A stretch of DNA of 64,000 bases, taken from assembly GCF_037645805.1 (NCBI RefSeq), contig NZ_JBBEXE010000010.1, positions 62,001-126,000 of the forward strand, written 5' to 3'. Position 1 is the stretch's first letter. Each line of letters begins with the position of its first letter. The position numbers were made by a program, and so were the translations under genes. Below, piece by piece: positions 46,245 through 55,648 of this stretch. The stretch is from Leptobacterium_A meishanense. Lineage in GTDB: Bacteria > Bacteroidota > Bacteroidia > Flavobacteriales > Flavobacteriaceae. The notes below the pieces were generated by a model. That model made no database searches and had not been told where the DNA came from. It saw only the letters and a program-made list of their open reading frames with translations.

Positions 46245-46332
46245 CAGAATGCACTTGAAAGGCATTTTCCAATTTCGTATTTTTATATAGGCAATGATGA
46301 ACTATAGAAATTAACTCAAAAAGCAATTAATT

Positions 46333-46887
46333 ATGAAACCATTAAAACCTTTTCTGCTGCTTTTGCTACCTGCCTTATTGATTTCTTGTGTATCAGTTCG
46401 TGTGGCAACTGACTATGACAGGCAAGCTGACTTTGACCAATACAGAACCTTTGCATTTTTTAAACCGGGAATCGATAAAGCCGAAATATCCGATTTGGAC
46501 AAAAAACGGATTTTAAGAGCTATTGAAGCTAAAATGATATACAAGGGCTATGCAAAATCAGAGAACCCTGATATGCTAATCAGTATCTTCACCAAAGAAC
46601 GAGAGCGTGTAAATGTGTATAACAATTACGGCTTTGGTTGGGGCTGGTGGGGCAATCCTTACTGGGGCTGGGGCTGGGGAGGTAACTTCAACAACGTATC
46701 TACCCGCACAGAAGGAGTCCTTTATATAGATATTATTGATGCCAAAAAGAAAGAGCTTATCTGGCAAGGTAAAGGTAGCGGATATTTACTCGCTTATAGA
46801 GATGTAGCAAAAAAAGAACAACGCATCCGCGAGTTTGTAGACGAAATCCTAAATCAATATCCTCCGGGAATAGAAGAAATAAATTAA
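46333..46887 (+). CDS. DUF4136 lipoprotein
   Basis: 184 residues. Lipobox LISC (Cys near 19), then VRVATDYDRQADFDQYRTFA, the diagnostic DUF4136 start. The middle carries a Trp/Gly-rich stretch (WGWWGNPYWGWGWGG, about 101-116), probably a flexible loop. The protein ends EFVDEILNQYPP, as in the family. Outer-membrane-associated; function unknown. A terminator follows 6 nt after the stop. Confidence 0.88.
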   Translation: MKPLKPFLLLLLPALLISCVSVRVATDYDRQADFDQYRTFAFFKPGIDKAEISDLDKKRILRAIEAKMIYKGYAKSENPDMLISIFTKERERVNVYNNYGFGWGWWGNPYWGWGWGGNFNNVSTRTEGVLYIDIIDAKKKELIWQGKGSGYLLAYRDVAKKEQRIREFVDEILNQYPPGIEEIN

Positions 46888-46893
46888 ATAGAG

Positions 46894-46920
46894 AGGCTGT
46901 ACTTTAGTTCAGCCTTTTTT
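46894..46920 (+). terminator. Rho-independent terminator after the DUF4136 gene
   Basis: AGGCTG / CAGCCT stem (46894-46899 with 46910-46915), with possible extension inside the 10-nt loop, followed by T run 46915-46920. Confidence 0.8.
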
Positions 46921-46992
46921 AACCATTATAATCATCTTCGCCTTGTTTTTTTGTATTTTTACATGTATCGTAAATTAACAAAACAAATAGCA

Positions 46993-48753
46993 ATGTCCTA
47001 CGAAAGTAATCCGATATTAGACAAACTTCCAAAGCACTTAAAGCAATTTATAAAGCCTCAGAATTATGAGGAATATTCGGCTATTGACCAAGCTGTTTGG
47101 AGGTATGTGATGCGTAAAAATGTCGATTACCTGGGGAAGGCAGCACATAGTTCTTATGTAGAAGGATTAAAGTCAACAGGGATCTCTATAGATAGCATTC
47201 CGAATATGTATGGAATGAACCGCATTTTGAAAGAAATTGGATGGGCTGCTGTGGCCGTTGATGGTTTTATTCCGCCCAATGCTTTTATGGAATTTCAGGC
47301 ATACAATGTATTGGTTATTGCTTCGGATATACGGCAGTTAGAACATATTGAATATACGCCTGCCCCTGATATTATCCATGAAGGTGCAGGGCATGCACCC
47401 ATCATTGCTAATCCTGAGTATGCTGAGTATTTACGAAGGTTTGGGGAAATTGGGGCTAAAGCGATCTCCAGTGCTAAAGATTATGAAATGTACGAGGCCA
47501 TCCGGCATTTATCTATCATAAAAGAGGCTCCCGGAACACCAGAAGAAATAATAGACGAAGCCGAGAAAAAGGTAGAAGAGCTTCAAAATAATATGGGTGA
47601 ACCTAGTGAAATGGCACTAATAAGGAACTTGCATTGGTGGACCGTAGAATATGGGCTCATAGGGAAGGTTGATAACCCAAAAATATATGGAGCAGGGCTT
47701 TTATCTTCTATAGGGGAGAGTGCGTGGTGCATGACAGATAAAGTAAAAAAGATACCCTATACAGTAGCGGCGGCATATCAGTCTTTTGATATTACAAAAC
47801 CGCAACCCCAGTTATTTGTAACTCCTGACTTTGCACACCTTAATTTAGTGTTGGAAGAGTTCGCCAATACGATGGCGTTACGAAAAGGGGGATTAGATGG
47901 TGTTCGGAAACTGATTGCATCCAAAGCTCTGGGAACAGTGGAATTGAGTACCGGCATACAGGTTTCGGGAGTATTTACAAATGTATTGGAACATGAAGGA
48001 AAGCCTATCTATATTCAAACTACCGGAAAAACAGCCTTATCGTATCATGAAAAAGAGCTAGTGGGCCATGGAACTAATTACCATAGTGAAGGTTTTGGAA
48101 GCCCGACAGGTAAGTTGAAGGGAATTAATTTAGCGATTGAAGACATGAGCCCGCGTGACCTTCGTGCCTATGACATCTATGAGGGAGAATCTGTAACATT
48201 AGAATTTGAAGGGAATATTAAGGTAACGGGTGAAATTATCACTGGTAGCCGGAATTTACAGGGTAAAATTATACTCATCAGTTTTAAAAACTGTATGGTT
48301 ACTCATGGAGATACCATACTATTTCGACCGGAATGGGGTGTTTATGACATGGCTGTTGGTAAAGAAATTATATCTGCTTTCAGTGGCCCGGCAGACGTAA
48401 CTAGTTTTGATTTAATAACGCACGTGCCTTCTGAGCAAACGATTAAAGTAAAAAAATCACCGGAGCGTATTGTATTAGAGAACTATTATCAGCAAGTACG
48501 TGACATACGAGATGGTAAAAGAGATATGGAATTACTCGAAGAGATTTTTGAAGACTTGCAAAAAAATTACCCGAATGACTGGTTGTTGTCCGTTGAATTG
48601 TATGAACTTTCTAAAAAAGATAATCTGCAGGAGCTCTCAGAGATTGTTATAAATCACCTAAAGAAAGTAAAAGACAGACGTCCGGATATTGCACATTTAA
48701 TTGATGGAGGGGTTTCTTTGGTAGATGCTTCCTATGAAAAAATAATTTCTTAA
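46993..48753 (+). CDS. Aromatic amino acid hydroxylase (phenylalanine 4-monooxygenase type), long form
   Basis: 586 residues from the ATG at 46993; the frame opens earlier at a TTG but a TATTTTTA box there suggests mRNA starts near 46966. The catalytic part (about 10-330) carries the iron ligands H129 and H134 in IIHEGAGHAPI and E219 in WWTVEYGLIG. It hydroxylates phenylalanine (or tyrosine/tryptophan) with a pterin cofactor and O2. The C-terminal 250 residues are absent from ordinary bacterial PhhA; they include GSPTGKLKGINLAIEDMSP and a helical tail, so a second domain of unknown role is present. Confidence 0.92.
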   Translation: MSYESNPILDKLPKHLKQFIKPQNYEEYSAIDQAVWRYVMRKNVDYLGKAAHSSYVEGLKSTGISIDSIPNMYGMNRILKEIGWAAVAVDGFIPPNAFMEFQAYNVLVIASDIRQLEHIEYTPAPDIIHEGAGHAPIIANPEYAEYLRRFGEIGAKAISSAKDYEMYEAIRHLSIIKEAPGTPEEIIDEAEKKVEELQNNMGEPSEMALIRNLHWWTVEYGLIGKVDNPKIYGAGLLSSIGESAWCMTDKVKKIPYTVAAAYQSFDITKPQPQLFVTPDFAHLNLVLEEFANTMALRKGGLDGVRKLIASKALGTVELSTGIQVSGVFTNVLEHEGKPIYIQTTGKTALSYHEKELVGHGTNYHSEGFGSPTGKLKGINLAIEDMSPRDLRAYDIYEGESVTLEFEGNIKVTGEIITGSRNLQGKIILISFKNCMVTHGDTILFRPEWGVYDMAVGKEIISAFSGPADVTSFDLITHVPSEQTIKVKKSPERIVLENYYQQVRDIRDGKRDMELLEEIFEDLQKNYPNDWLLSVELYELSKKDNLQELSEIVINHLKKVKDRRPDIAHLIDGGVSLVDASYEKIIS

Positions 48754-48766
48754 GAAAGTATTGGAA

Positions 48767-49717
48767 TTAAAATACCATAAATGGATATTTTTCCTGAAGT
48801 TCTTTTGTTTTGTTTTTAATATTTTGTAGAAAAGTTTTATGTTGTTCCGAGTTTGGGTTAATAGGTCGGTGTGCTAATCCTTTTCGGACGGTTTCTATAT
48901 CGTCCATCATAGAATAAATATGGGAAGTGATCCAGACGTGTTTAAATTTTTCCCAGATATAGTTGATTGCAATTGTGCTTGGGTGAATCATATCTTCTTT
49001 ATAAAAGCGATAATCTCGAAGCTCATCCATCATAATTTCATAAGCAGGAAAATAAAAAATATTGTTTGACGGATTAATGAGTTGATGTACAGCAGCAATT
49101 AGGTGTGATTTGCTACGTTGATTTTCAATAAAACCATCTTTTAAATGTCTGACAGGAGAAATTGTAAAAAGAATTTTAGCATTGATATTAATAGCTTGAA
49201 TACCCTTAATGCTTTTTTTTAGGCTTGTAGTTATTTCTTTTATAGGGGAGAGCTCTTTTGAAAATTTACATTGTGCAGCTTTATGACAATTGGCAACCAG
49301 TTCGTTGGTTTTTTTATGGCGATATCCCCATGCAGTTCCTAATGTGATGATGATATGCGAGGCATTTAATAGTTTTTGGTGCGTTGTTTGAATTGCTTTA
49401 TTCAAATTAGAGATGGTATCTTCTTTTTTTGTGCTACTCAATATAGAATGTGCATCATATGAATGCCATTGATCATTCAAATAAAAAATATCTTTCTCTG
49501 TATATTGTTTATTGTGAATACTATTAGTAATAATACGTGCAATGGCTTCCGGGTGAAAAAGAAAGCCAAATGGGTTTTGAAGGTTTCGAAATTGATAATA
49601 AGTTAATTTACTTCCAATGTTCTCAGAAAAACATGATCCTAGCAATAATACCTTCGAATCATAATCAATTTGTTTTTCTTCAGGGTGGAGAGGAATGTTG
49701 GTTTGTAGCTTCATCAT
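48767..49717 (-). CDS. GSCFA-domain protein
   Basis: 316 residues. The family name motif is visible near the N-terminus as VLLGSCFSENIG, with the downstream DMIHPSTIAINYIWEKF block near residue 255. These resemble SGNH/GDSL hydrolases (Ser in the GSCF loop, Asp-x-x-His in DMIHP), so an esterase or deacetylase activity is plausible. It converges with the hydroxylase gene and lies 8 nt downstream of alaS on the same strand. Found widely in Bacteroidota with unknown substrate. Confidence 0.88.
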   Translation of the reverse strand: MMKLQTNIPLHPEEKQIDYDSKVLLLGSCFSENIGSKLTYYQFRNLQNPFGFLFHPEAIARIITNSIHNKQYTEKDIFYLNDQWHSYDAHSILSSTKKEDTISNLNKAIQTTHQKLLNASHIIITLGTAWGYRHKKTNELVANCHKAAQCKFSKELSPIKEITTSLKKSIKGIQAININAKILFTISPVRHLKDGFIENQRSKSHLIAAVHQLINPSNNIFYFPAYEIMMDELRDYRFYKEDMIHPSTIAINYIWEKFKHVWITSHIYSMMDDIETVRKGLAHRPINPNSEQHKTFLQNIKNKTKELQEKYPFMVF

Positions 49718-49725
49718 TTGAACCT

Positions 49726-52338
49726 CTATACAATATATTTTCTAGCGGCCGCTAATGCTTTTTCTATCCCTGCCGGATTTTTACCACCGGCAGTAGCAAA
49801 GAAAGGTTGGCCACCACCACCACCATTGATGAATTTTCCAAGTTCTCGAACTATTTGTCCGGCGTTGTATCCTTTATTGGTCACTAAGTTTTTAGAAATA
49901 TAACAGGTTAGTATTGCCTTCCCTTCTTCTTCATTAGCAAATAAAACAAAAAGGTTATTATATTCATTGCCTAACTCAAAGGCTAGATCTTTGATTGCAG
50001 AAGCTGAAAGATCGATTTTAGCAACTAAAAATTGGATCTCATTAATAACCTCCAAGTTATTTTTTAAGCTGCCTTTCAGATTTTTTGCCTTATCTTTTAA
50101 TAACGATTCCACTTGTTTGCGTAAAGCCTCATTGTCTTTTTGTAAAGAACTGATTACTTTTACAGGGTGTTTGGCATTATTTAGTATTTTTTTTACTTGG
50201 CTATATGCGTCAGCCTGATGCGTAAAGTGTTCTTTGGCAGCATCTCCTGTAATAGCTTCAATACGTCGTATTCCTGCTGCAATTGCACTTTCTGAAGTAA
50301 TGATAAAATGCCATATGTCAGCTGTATTGGTTACATGTGTACCTCCACAAAGTTCTATAGACTTTCCAAAGCGTATAGTTCTAACGGCATCACCATACTT
50401 TTCGCCAAATAATGCAATAGCACCTTCCTCAATAGCTTTTTGATAAGGGGTTTCCCTATTCTCTTCCAATGGGATATTTTCTTGAATACGAGCATTTACA
50501 AAATCTTCTATTTGTTTGAGCTTATCATCGGAAACTTTTGAAAAATGTGAAAAATCAAAACGGAGTGATCCATTGTGTACCATAGACCCCTTTTGCTCTA
50601 CATGTGTTCCTAAAATAGTCTTTAGTGCCTGATGTAATAAATGTGTTGCCGAATGGTTAGCGGCAGTTCGGGCACGTTGTTTTTTGTCAACGATTGCTCT
50701 AAAGGACTCTTCAGGGTGTCGGGGTAAATTTTTTACATAATGTACAATGAGATTGTTTTCTTTTTTTGTGTCTATGATGTATACTACCTCGCCATTTTTA
50801 GCCTCTAGGTAACCTTTATCGCCTACCTGTCCACCACCTTCAGGATAGAAAGGGGTCTGATTAAAGACTAGTTGAAAAATAATCCCTTCTTTTTTAGAAC
50901 TGACTTTGCGATATCGGGTGATTTTAACCGTTGTTTCTAACGTATCGTAACCCACAAACCCTTTTTCGTTCTCATCAGATAATAGTTCCCAATCTTCTGT
51001 AGAAATAGCGGTAGCGGCCCGTGATCGTTCTTTTTGTTTTTGTAGCTCTTTATTAAATCCCTCTTCGTCAAGCTTGTAGCCACGTTCTCTTAAGATCAAA
51101 GCTGTCAGGTCAATAGGAAAACCATAAGTATCATATAACTCGAATGCTTTGGCTCCATCTACTACATTGTTTTTGGTTTTTGAGATGATACTATCAAGTA
51201 TAGCAAGGCCTTGTTCCAATGTTCTTAAGAAAGATAATTCTTCTTCTTTGATTACATTGGTGATAAGATTCTTCTGTGCTGTTAACTCCGAGAATGTGCC
51301 TCCCATTTGCTTACTCAATGTGTTTACAAGCTTGAAAATAAAAGGTTCTTTTCTGTCTAAAAAAGTAAACCCATAGCGTATGGCCCGTCTTAAAATACGA
51401 CGAATGACATATCCTGCACCGGTATTGCTAGGAAGTTGTCCATCAGCAATGGCAAAGGCTACAGCCCTTAAATGGTCAGCAATTACCCGTATGGCAATAT
51501 CTTTTTCTTCTTCTTTTCCATAAGAAATACCACATATAGTTTCAATTTCTCTAATCAACGGTGTAAAAACATCCGTATCATAATTACTGGTAACATTTTG
51601 TAATACCATACAAAGTCTTTCAAAACCCATTCCGGTGTCCACATGGTTAGCAGGTAGCTTTTCAAGGCTTCCATCTGCTTTTCTATTGTATTGCATAAAT
51701 ACCAGGTTCCATATTTCCACAACTTGTGGATGGTCTTTGTTGACTAATTGTTTTCCGGAAATTTTTTCTTTTTCGCTCTCAGAACGTATATCAACATGGA
51801 TTTCTGAACAAGGCCCGCAAGGCCCTTGATCGCCCATTTCCCAAAAATTATCTTTTTTGTTTCCTAAAATGATACGGTCTTCAGGGACAATCTCTTTCCA
51901 GATATTATAGGCCTCTTTATCCATAGAGAGCCCATCTTCCTTAGCTCCCTCAAAAACAGAAACGTACAAGGTGTTTTTGTCAATTTTGTATACTTCGGTC
52001 AATAGTTCCCATGCCCATTCTATAGCTTCCTTTTTAAAATAATCACCAAAACTCCAATTACCCAACATTTCGAACATAGTATGGTGATAGGTGTCCATGC
52101 CTACTTCTTCAAGATCATTGTGCTTTCCGCTTACCCTAAGACATTTTTGTGTATCTGCGATCCTATTGTTTTTTGGCACAGCGTTGTTCAAAAAATACTC
52201 TTTGAATTGGTTCATCCCTGCATTGGTGAACATCAATGTAGGGTCATCTTTTATTACGATAGGAGCAGAAGGTACAATAGTATGCTTTTTGTTCTTAAAA
52301 AACTGTAAAAAATGTGCTCGTATGTCTTGGGATTTCAT
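49726..52338 (-). CDS. alaS: Alanine--tRNA ligase
   Basis: 870 residues, full length. A class II catalytic domain (about 1-240; PSAPIVIKDDPTLMFTNAGM, TGMGFERL), the tRNA-recognition region, the editing domain with zinc ligands in NHSATHLLHQAL and ELCGGTHV, and the C-terminal DHHA1 domain ending in GGGGGQPFFATAGGK. It charges tRNA-Ala and hydrolyses mischarged Ser/Gly. It stands alone behind the divergent M23 gene. Confidence 0.98.
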   Translation of the reverse strand: MKSQDIRAHFLQFFKNKKHTIVPSAPIVIKDDPTLMFTNAGMNQFKEYFLNNAVPKNNRIADTQKCLRVSGKHNDLEEVGMDTYHHTMFEMLGNWSFGDYFKKEAIEWAWELLTEVYKIDKNTLYVSVFEGAKEDGLSMDKEAYNIWKEIVPEDRIILGNKKDNFWEMGDQGPCGPCSEIHVDIRSESEKEKISGKQLVNKDHPQVVEIWNLVFMQYNRKADGSLEKLPANHVDTGMGFERLCMVLQNVTSNYDTDVFTPLIREIETICGISYGKEEEKDIAIRVIADHLRAVAFAIADGQLPSNTGAGYVIRRILRRAIRYGFTFLDRKEPFIFKLVNTLSKQMGGTFSELTAQKNLITNVIKEEELSFLRTLEQGLAILDSIISKTKNNVVDGAKAFELYDTYGFPIDLTALILRERGYKLDEEGFNKELQKQKERSRAATAISTEDWELLSDENEKGFVGYDTLETTVKITRYRKVSSKKEGIIFQLVFNQTPFYPEGGGQVGDKGYLEAKNGEVVYIIDTKKENNLIVHYVKNLPRHPEESFRAIVDKKQRARTAANHSATHLLHQALKTILGTHVEQKGSMVHNGSLRFDFSHFSKVSDDKLKQIEDFVNARIQENIPLEENRETPYQKAIEEGAIALFGEKYGDAVRTIRFGKSIELCGGTHVTNTADIWHFIITSESAIAAGIRRIEAITGDAAKEHFTHQADAYSQVKKILNNAKHPVKVISSLQKDNEALRKQVESLLKDKAKNLKGSLKNNLEVINEIQFLVAKIDLSASAIKDLAFELGNEYNNLFVLFANEEEGKAILTCYISKNLVTNKGYNAGQIVRELGKFINGGGGGQPFFATAGGKNPAGIEKALAAARKYIV

Positions 52339-52389
52339 AATAAAGTCTTAACCTCGTTATAGATAAAAGTAACTGATAAACAATTTTTA

Positions 52390-52397
52390 TATATTTG
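52390..52397 (+). promoter_or_regulatory. Candidate -7 box for the M23/merR unit
   Basis: TATATTTG (perfect TAnnTTTG), 73 nt before the M23 start. A second match TATTTTTG (52458-52465) is too close to the ATG to be used alone. No clear -33. Confidence 0.45.
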
Positions 52398-52469
52398 TTT
52401 GTTATGCAATAACTACTGCTTGATTGGTAAAATCAGGCTGGATGTGCAAAAATAGGATATTTTTGAGTT

Positions 52470-53447
52470 ATGTCTAAAGTAAAATATTATTATGATTCGG
52501 ATACACTTTCGTATCGAAAAATAGAACCTAAAAAAGGAAGAAGACTTAAGAACATTGTATTGTTTATGATAGGGTCCATGCTTTCCGGGTTTATAGGATT
52601 GTTTTTATTGTTGAATACAAGTTTAATAGATACCCCTAAGGAGCTTTCACAGGAACGGGAACTTAAAAACTATGAATTTCAGTTTGAGATATTAAACAAG
52701 AAGCTTGCCCAAATAGAAGAAGTTCTTGCTAATATTGAAGACAGGGACAATAATCTATATCGGTTGTATTTTGAGGCTAACCCGATCCCTAATGCACAAC
52801 GCAGGGCAGGTTTTGGAGGAGTAAACAGGTATAAATCACTGGATGGTTTTAATAATTCGGATGTAATTATTAATACCACAAAACGTATTGAAACTCTTCA
52901 AAAACAGTTGGTAATACAGTCTAAATCACTGGATGAGATTACAAAATTGGCAACAGAAAAAGAAAAATTATTAGTGGCTATTCCTGCTATACAACCTGTT
53001 AATAATGAAGATTTAAGTCGGATGGCCTCTGGTTATGGATGGCGTTCAGACCCATTTACAAAAGCCCGAAAATTTCATTGGGGGATGGATTTTACAGCTC
53101 CTAGGGGCACACCTGTTTATGCCAGTGGGGATGGCGTTGTAAAACGAGCAGATAACAGATCGGCAGGTTACGGAAGGCATATTCGTATAGATCATGGATA
53201 TGGTTATGTAAGCTTATATGCACATTTGTCTAAATATAATGTGAGACGCGGACAAAAAGTAAAGCGAGGAGACCTCATTGGTTTTGTGGGTAGTACAGGA
53301 AGATCGCAAGCTCCTCATTTGCACTATGAAATCTTCAAAGACGGAAACCGGATCAATCCGATAAATTTTTACTACGGAAGCCTTACAGCAGAAGAGTTTG
53401 AAGCCATGTTGAAAATTGCAACTCAAGAAAACCAATCACTCGATTAA
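52470..53447 (+). CDS. M23-family peptidase (membrane-anchored, LytM type)
   Basis: 325 residues. One N-terminal membrane helix (about 28-50), a coiled-coil stretch (about 65-180), then the LytM domain (about 190-300) with zinc ligands in FHWGMDF (H, D) and the final APHLHYEI (H-x-H). It cuts peptidoglycan cross-links, or, if it acts through a partner, activates an amidase; the intact zinc motif favours activity. It overlaps merR by one base. Confidence 0.95.
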   Translation: MSKVKYYYDSDTLSYRKIEPKKGRRLKNIVLFMIGSMLSGFIGLFLLLNTSLIDTPKELSQERELKNYEFQFEILNKKLAQIEEVLANIEDRDNNLYRLYFEANPIPNAQRRAGFGGVNRYKSLDGFNNSDVIINTTKRIETLQKQLVIQSKSLDEITKLATEKEKLLVAIPAIQPVNNEDLSRMASGYGWRSDPFTKARKFHWGMDFTAPRGTPVYASGDGVVKRADNRSAGYGRHIRIDHGYGYVSLYAHLSKYNVRRGQKVKRGDLIGFVGSTGRSQAPHLHYEIFKDGNRINPINFYYGSLTAEEFEAMLKIATQENQSLD

Positions 53448-53776
53448 TGTATATAAACCTTCCTGAAAAACGATATTACAGTATTGGAGAAGTAGCCAAG
53501 GCATTTAAGGTAAATACCTCCCTAATTCGTTTTTGGGAAAAAGAATTTGATGAAATACAGCCTAAGAAGAATGCCAAAGGTAACCGAAAGTTTACCCCGG
53601 AAGACATTAAGAACCTTCAGCTCATTTATCATTTAGTAAAAGAGCGGGGATTTACTTTAGAAGGTGCCAAGACCCATCTTAAAGAAGAAAAGAAAAAAAC
53701 GCTTTCTAATTTTGAGATTATTCGTAAATTAGAAATGGTAAAAACAGAACTTCAAAAAATAAAAGAACAACTTTAA
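53447..53776 (+). CDS. MerR-family transcriptional regulator
   Basis: 109 residues. The N-terminal winged-helix has YYSIGEVAKAFKVNTSLIRFWEKEF, with the recognition helix in NTSLIRFW, and FTPEDIKNLQLIYHLVKERG. A short coiled coil (about 80-109) is the dimerisation arm. No ligand-binding domain follows, so it is a minimal MerR. It is translationally coupled to the M23 peptidase by a TAATG overlap, suggesting envelope-linked control. The LemA gene follows 18 nt on. Confidence 0.93.
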   Translation: MYINLPEKRYYSIGEVAKAFKVNTSLIRFWEKEFDEIQPKKNAKGNRKFTPEDIKNLQLIYHLVKERGFTLEGAKTHLKEEKKKTLSNFEIIRKLEMVKTELQKIKEQL

Positions 53777-53794
53777 TATTTTAAAATCAACAAT

Positions 53795-54394
53795 ATGAAA
53801 AAGTGGCTTATCCCATTAATTATACTAGTAGTGCTTGCCTTTGGTATATACCGTTGGGCTGTAGGGTTTAATAACAATGCTATCCGTTTAGGGGAAAATG
53901 TTTCAGAATCCTGGGGAAATGTACAAACAGCTTACCAACGAAGGAATGATTTGATAGGGAACCTAGTAAAAACGGTGCAAGGTGCAGCGGATTTTGAGCG
54001 TACAACACTTAGAGAAGTTATTGAAGCACGCTCTAAAGCTACTTCGGTAACTATAGACCCCACGAATATTACACCAGAACAATTGGCTAGCTTTAATGAA
54101 GTGCAAGGAGGGTTGAGCAATGCGCTTTCCAGGTTGTTGGTTGCTGTAGAACGGTATCCCGATCTAAAAGCCAATCAGAATTTTCTAAAACTGCAAGATG
54201 AACTCACAAGTACTGAAAACACCATCCAAACAGCAAGAGTACGCTTTAATGAGGCCATAAAACCATATAATACGCACGTAAAAACGTTTCCAAATTCTAT
54301 ATTAGCAGGCTGGTTTGGTTTTGAAGGAAAGCCTTATTTTGATGCTGAACCTGGAGCAGAAGAACCGGTTGATGTGAATTTTGAATTCAATTAG
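53795..54394 (+). CDS. LemA family protein
   Basis: 199 residues with an N-terminal membrane anchor (about 4-22), then the LemA helical bundle: NVQTAYQRRNDLIGNLVKTV, ERTTLREVIEARSKATSV and a NEVQGGLSNALSRLLVAVE stretch. A Phe-rich tail with FEGKPYFDAEPGAEEPVDV closes it. LemA-TPM combinations recur widely, with a proposed role in envelope stress. It is followed by two TPM-domain genes. Confidence 0.93.
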   Translation: MKKWLIPLIILVVLAFGIYRWAVGFNNNAIRLGENVSESWGNVQTAYQRRNDLIGNLVKTVQGAADFERTTLREVIEARSKATSVTIDPTNITPEQLASFNEVQGGLSNALSRLLVAVERYPDLKANQNFLKLQDELTSTENTIQTARVRFNEAIKPYNTHVKTFPNSILAGWFGFEGKPYFDAEPGAEEPVDVNFEFN

Positions 54395-54395
54395 C

Positions 54396-54833
54396 ATGTC
54401 CAATGTTGAAGATTTTTTAACCCAAGGGGAAGAGCAAGAAATTGTTGAAGCAATCCGTATTGCTGAAAAAAATACCTCTGGAGAAATACGTGTCCACATC
54501 GAAAAGCACACTGACGAAAATATCCTTGCCCGGGCAGCAGAAATGTTTCATATATTGAAGATGGACAATACCAAACAAGAAAATGGTGTGTTGATATATA
54601 TTGCCGTTGAAGATAAAACATTTGCCATTTATGGAGGGAAAGGAATTGATGAAGAAGTCCCTAAAGGATTTTGGGACAGTACCAGGGATGTGATGCAGGC
54701 TTGTTTCAAAAAAGGGGCTTTTAAACAAGGGATCATCGAAGGAGTTTTAAAGGCAGGTGAGGAACTGCAGCAACATTTTCCATGGAACCATAATGACAAA
54801 AATGAACTTTCCGATGAAATTTCCAAAGGATAA
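54396..54833 (+). CDS. TPM-domain protein (soluble, short)
   Basis: 145 residues from ATG 54396, which follows the LemA stop by one base; a TTG 15 nt earlier would overlap LemA. TPM (TLP18.3/Psb32/MOLO-1) blocks: TSGEIRVHIEKH, NGVLIYIAVEDKTFAIYGGKGID, FKQGIIEGVLKAGEEL. No signal peptide in this copy. TPM domains are small enzymes or binders of disputed activity. It is the middle of the LemA-TPM-TPM set. Confidence 0.88.
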   Translation: MSNVEDFLTQGEEQEIVEAIRIAEKNTSGEIRVHIEKHTDENILARAAEMFHILKMDNTKQENGVLIYIAVEDKTFAIYGGKGIDEEVPKGFWDSTRDVMQACFKKGAFKQGIIEGVLKAGEELQQHFPWNHNDKNELSDEISKG

Positions 54834-54849
54834 CTTGTTAGGCTATAAA

Positions 54850-55641
54850 ATGAATTATCGCTTATTGTGGGTGGTTATTCTTGGGCTTTTAATGTTTGAG
54901 GTTGGCTATTCACAATTCACTATTCCCGATAAGCCTTCTATTCAAACCAGTGTATATGATTATGCTGATTTGCTCAATAACGATGAAGAAAAAGCACTAG
55001 AACAGAAACTTCTTAAGTACTCAGATACCACTTCTACACAGATAGTAGTGGTAACTATTGCGTCGCTAAAAGGTGAAAATATTGGGCTGTTAGCCCCTAA
55101 ATGGGGCCATGAGTGGGGTGTTGGCCAGAAAAAGGAAGATAATGGCGTTTTTATTTTATTAGCTGAACAAGAACGAAAAATATGGATTTCTCCGGGATAT
55201 GGTGTAGAGGACCGTTTAACAGCAGGTGTCACCGGGGAGTTAATTCGGAATATTATTATCCCTGAATTTAAAAAAGGAAGTTATTATAACGGATTAGATA
55301 AAGGTACTGATGCGATATTTGAAGTATTGACAGGGGCTTATAAAAATAAACCCCAGCTTCGTGCTGAAGATATCCCTATAGGAAAGATTGTATTTGTAGT
55401 GATCTTTTTTATTATCATCTTTTTTGTTATTTTAGCTGCCATTTTTGGGAAAAAAGGAGGTAATGGTGGTAATAGGGGCAAAAGATCAGGGATAGATCTT
55501 ACTGATATTATCATTTTGAGCAGTTTAGGACGTGGAGGTTTTGGAAAATCTTCCGGAGGCAGTTTTGGAAGTGGTGGTGGTTTTAGCGGCGGTTTTGGAG
55601 GAGGCGGTTTTAGTGGTGGTGGTGCAGGAGGAAGTTGGTAA
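54850..55641 (+). CDS. TPM-domain membrane protein with glycine-rich tail
   Basis: 263 residues from ATG 54850; the frame opens further upstream inside the previous gene, but the ATG sits just after its stop and starts a signal peptide (MNYRLLWVVILGLLM). The TPM domain (about 30-165; SVYDYADLLN, STQIVVVTIASLKGENI, GVFILLAEQERKIWISPGYG) is followed by a membrane helix (about 178-200) and a C-terminal stretch of mostly Gly/Ser/Phe (GGGFSGGFGGGGFSGGG). This is the classic YgcG arrangement. It ends 7 nt before der on the opposite strand. Confidence 0.92.
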   Translation: MNYRLLWVVILGLLMFEVGYSQFTIPDKPSIQTSVYDYADLLNNDEEKALEQKLLKYSDTTSTQIVVVTIASLKGENIGLLAPKWGHEWGVGQKKEDNGVFILLAEQERKIWISPGYGVEDRLTAGVTGELIRNIIIPEFKKGSYYNGLDKGTDAIFEVLTGAYKNKPQLRAEDIPIGKIVFVVIFFIIIFFVILAAIFGKKGGNGGNRGKRSGIDLTDIIILSSLGRGGFGKSSGGSFGSGGGFSGGFGGGGFSGGGAGGSW

Positions 55642-55648
55642 TCTTTTA

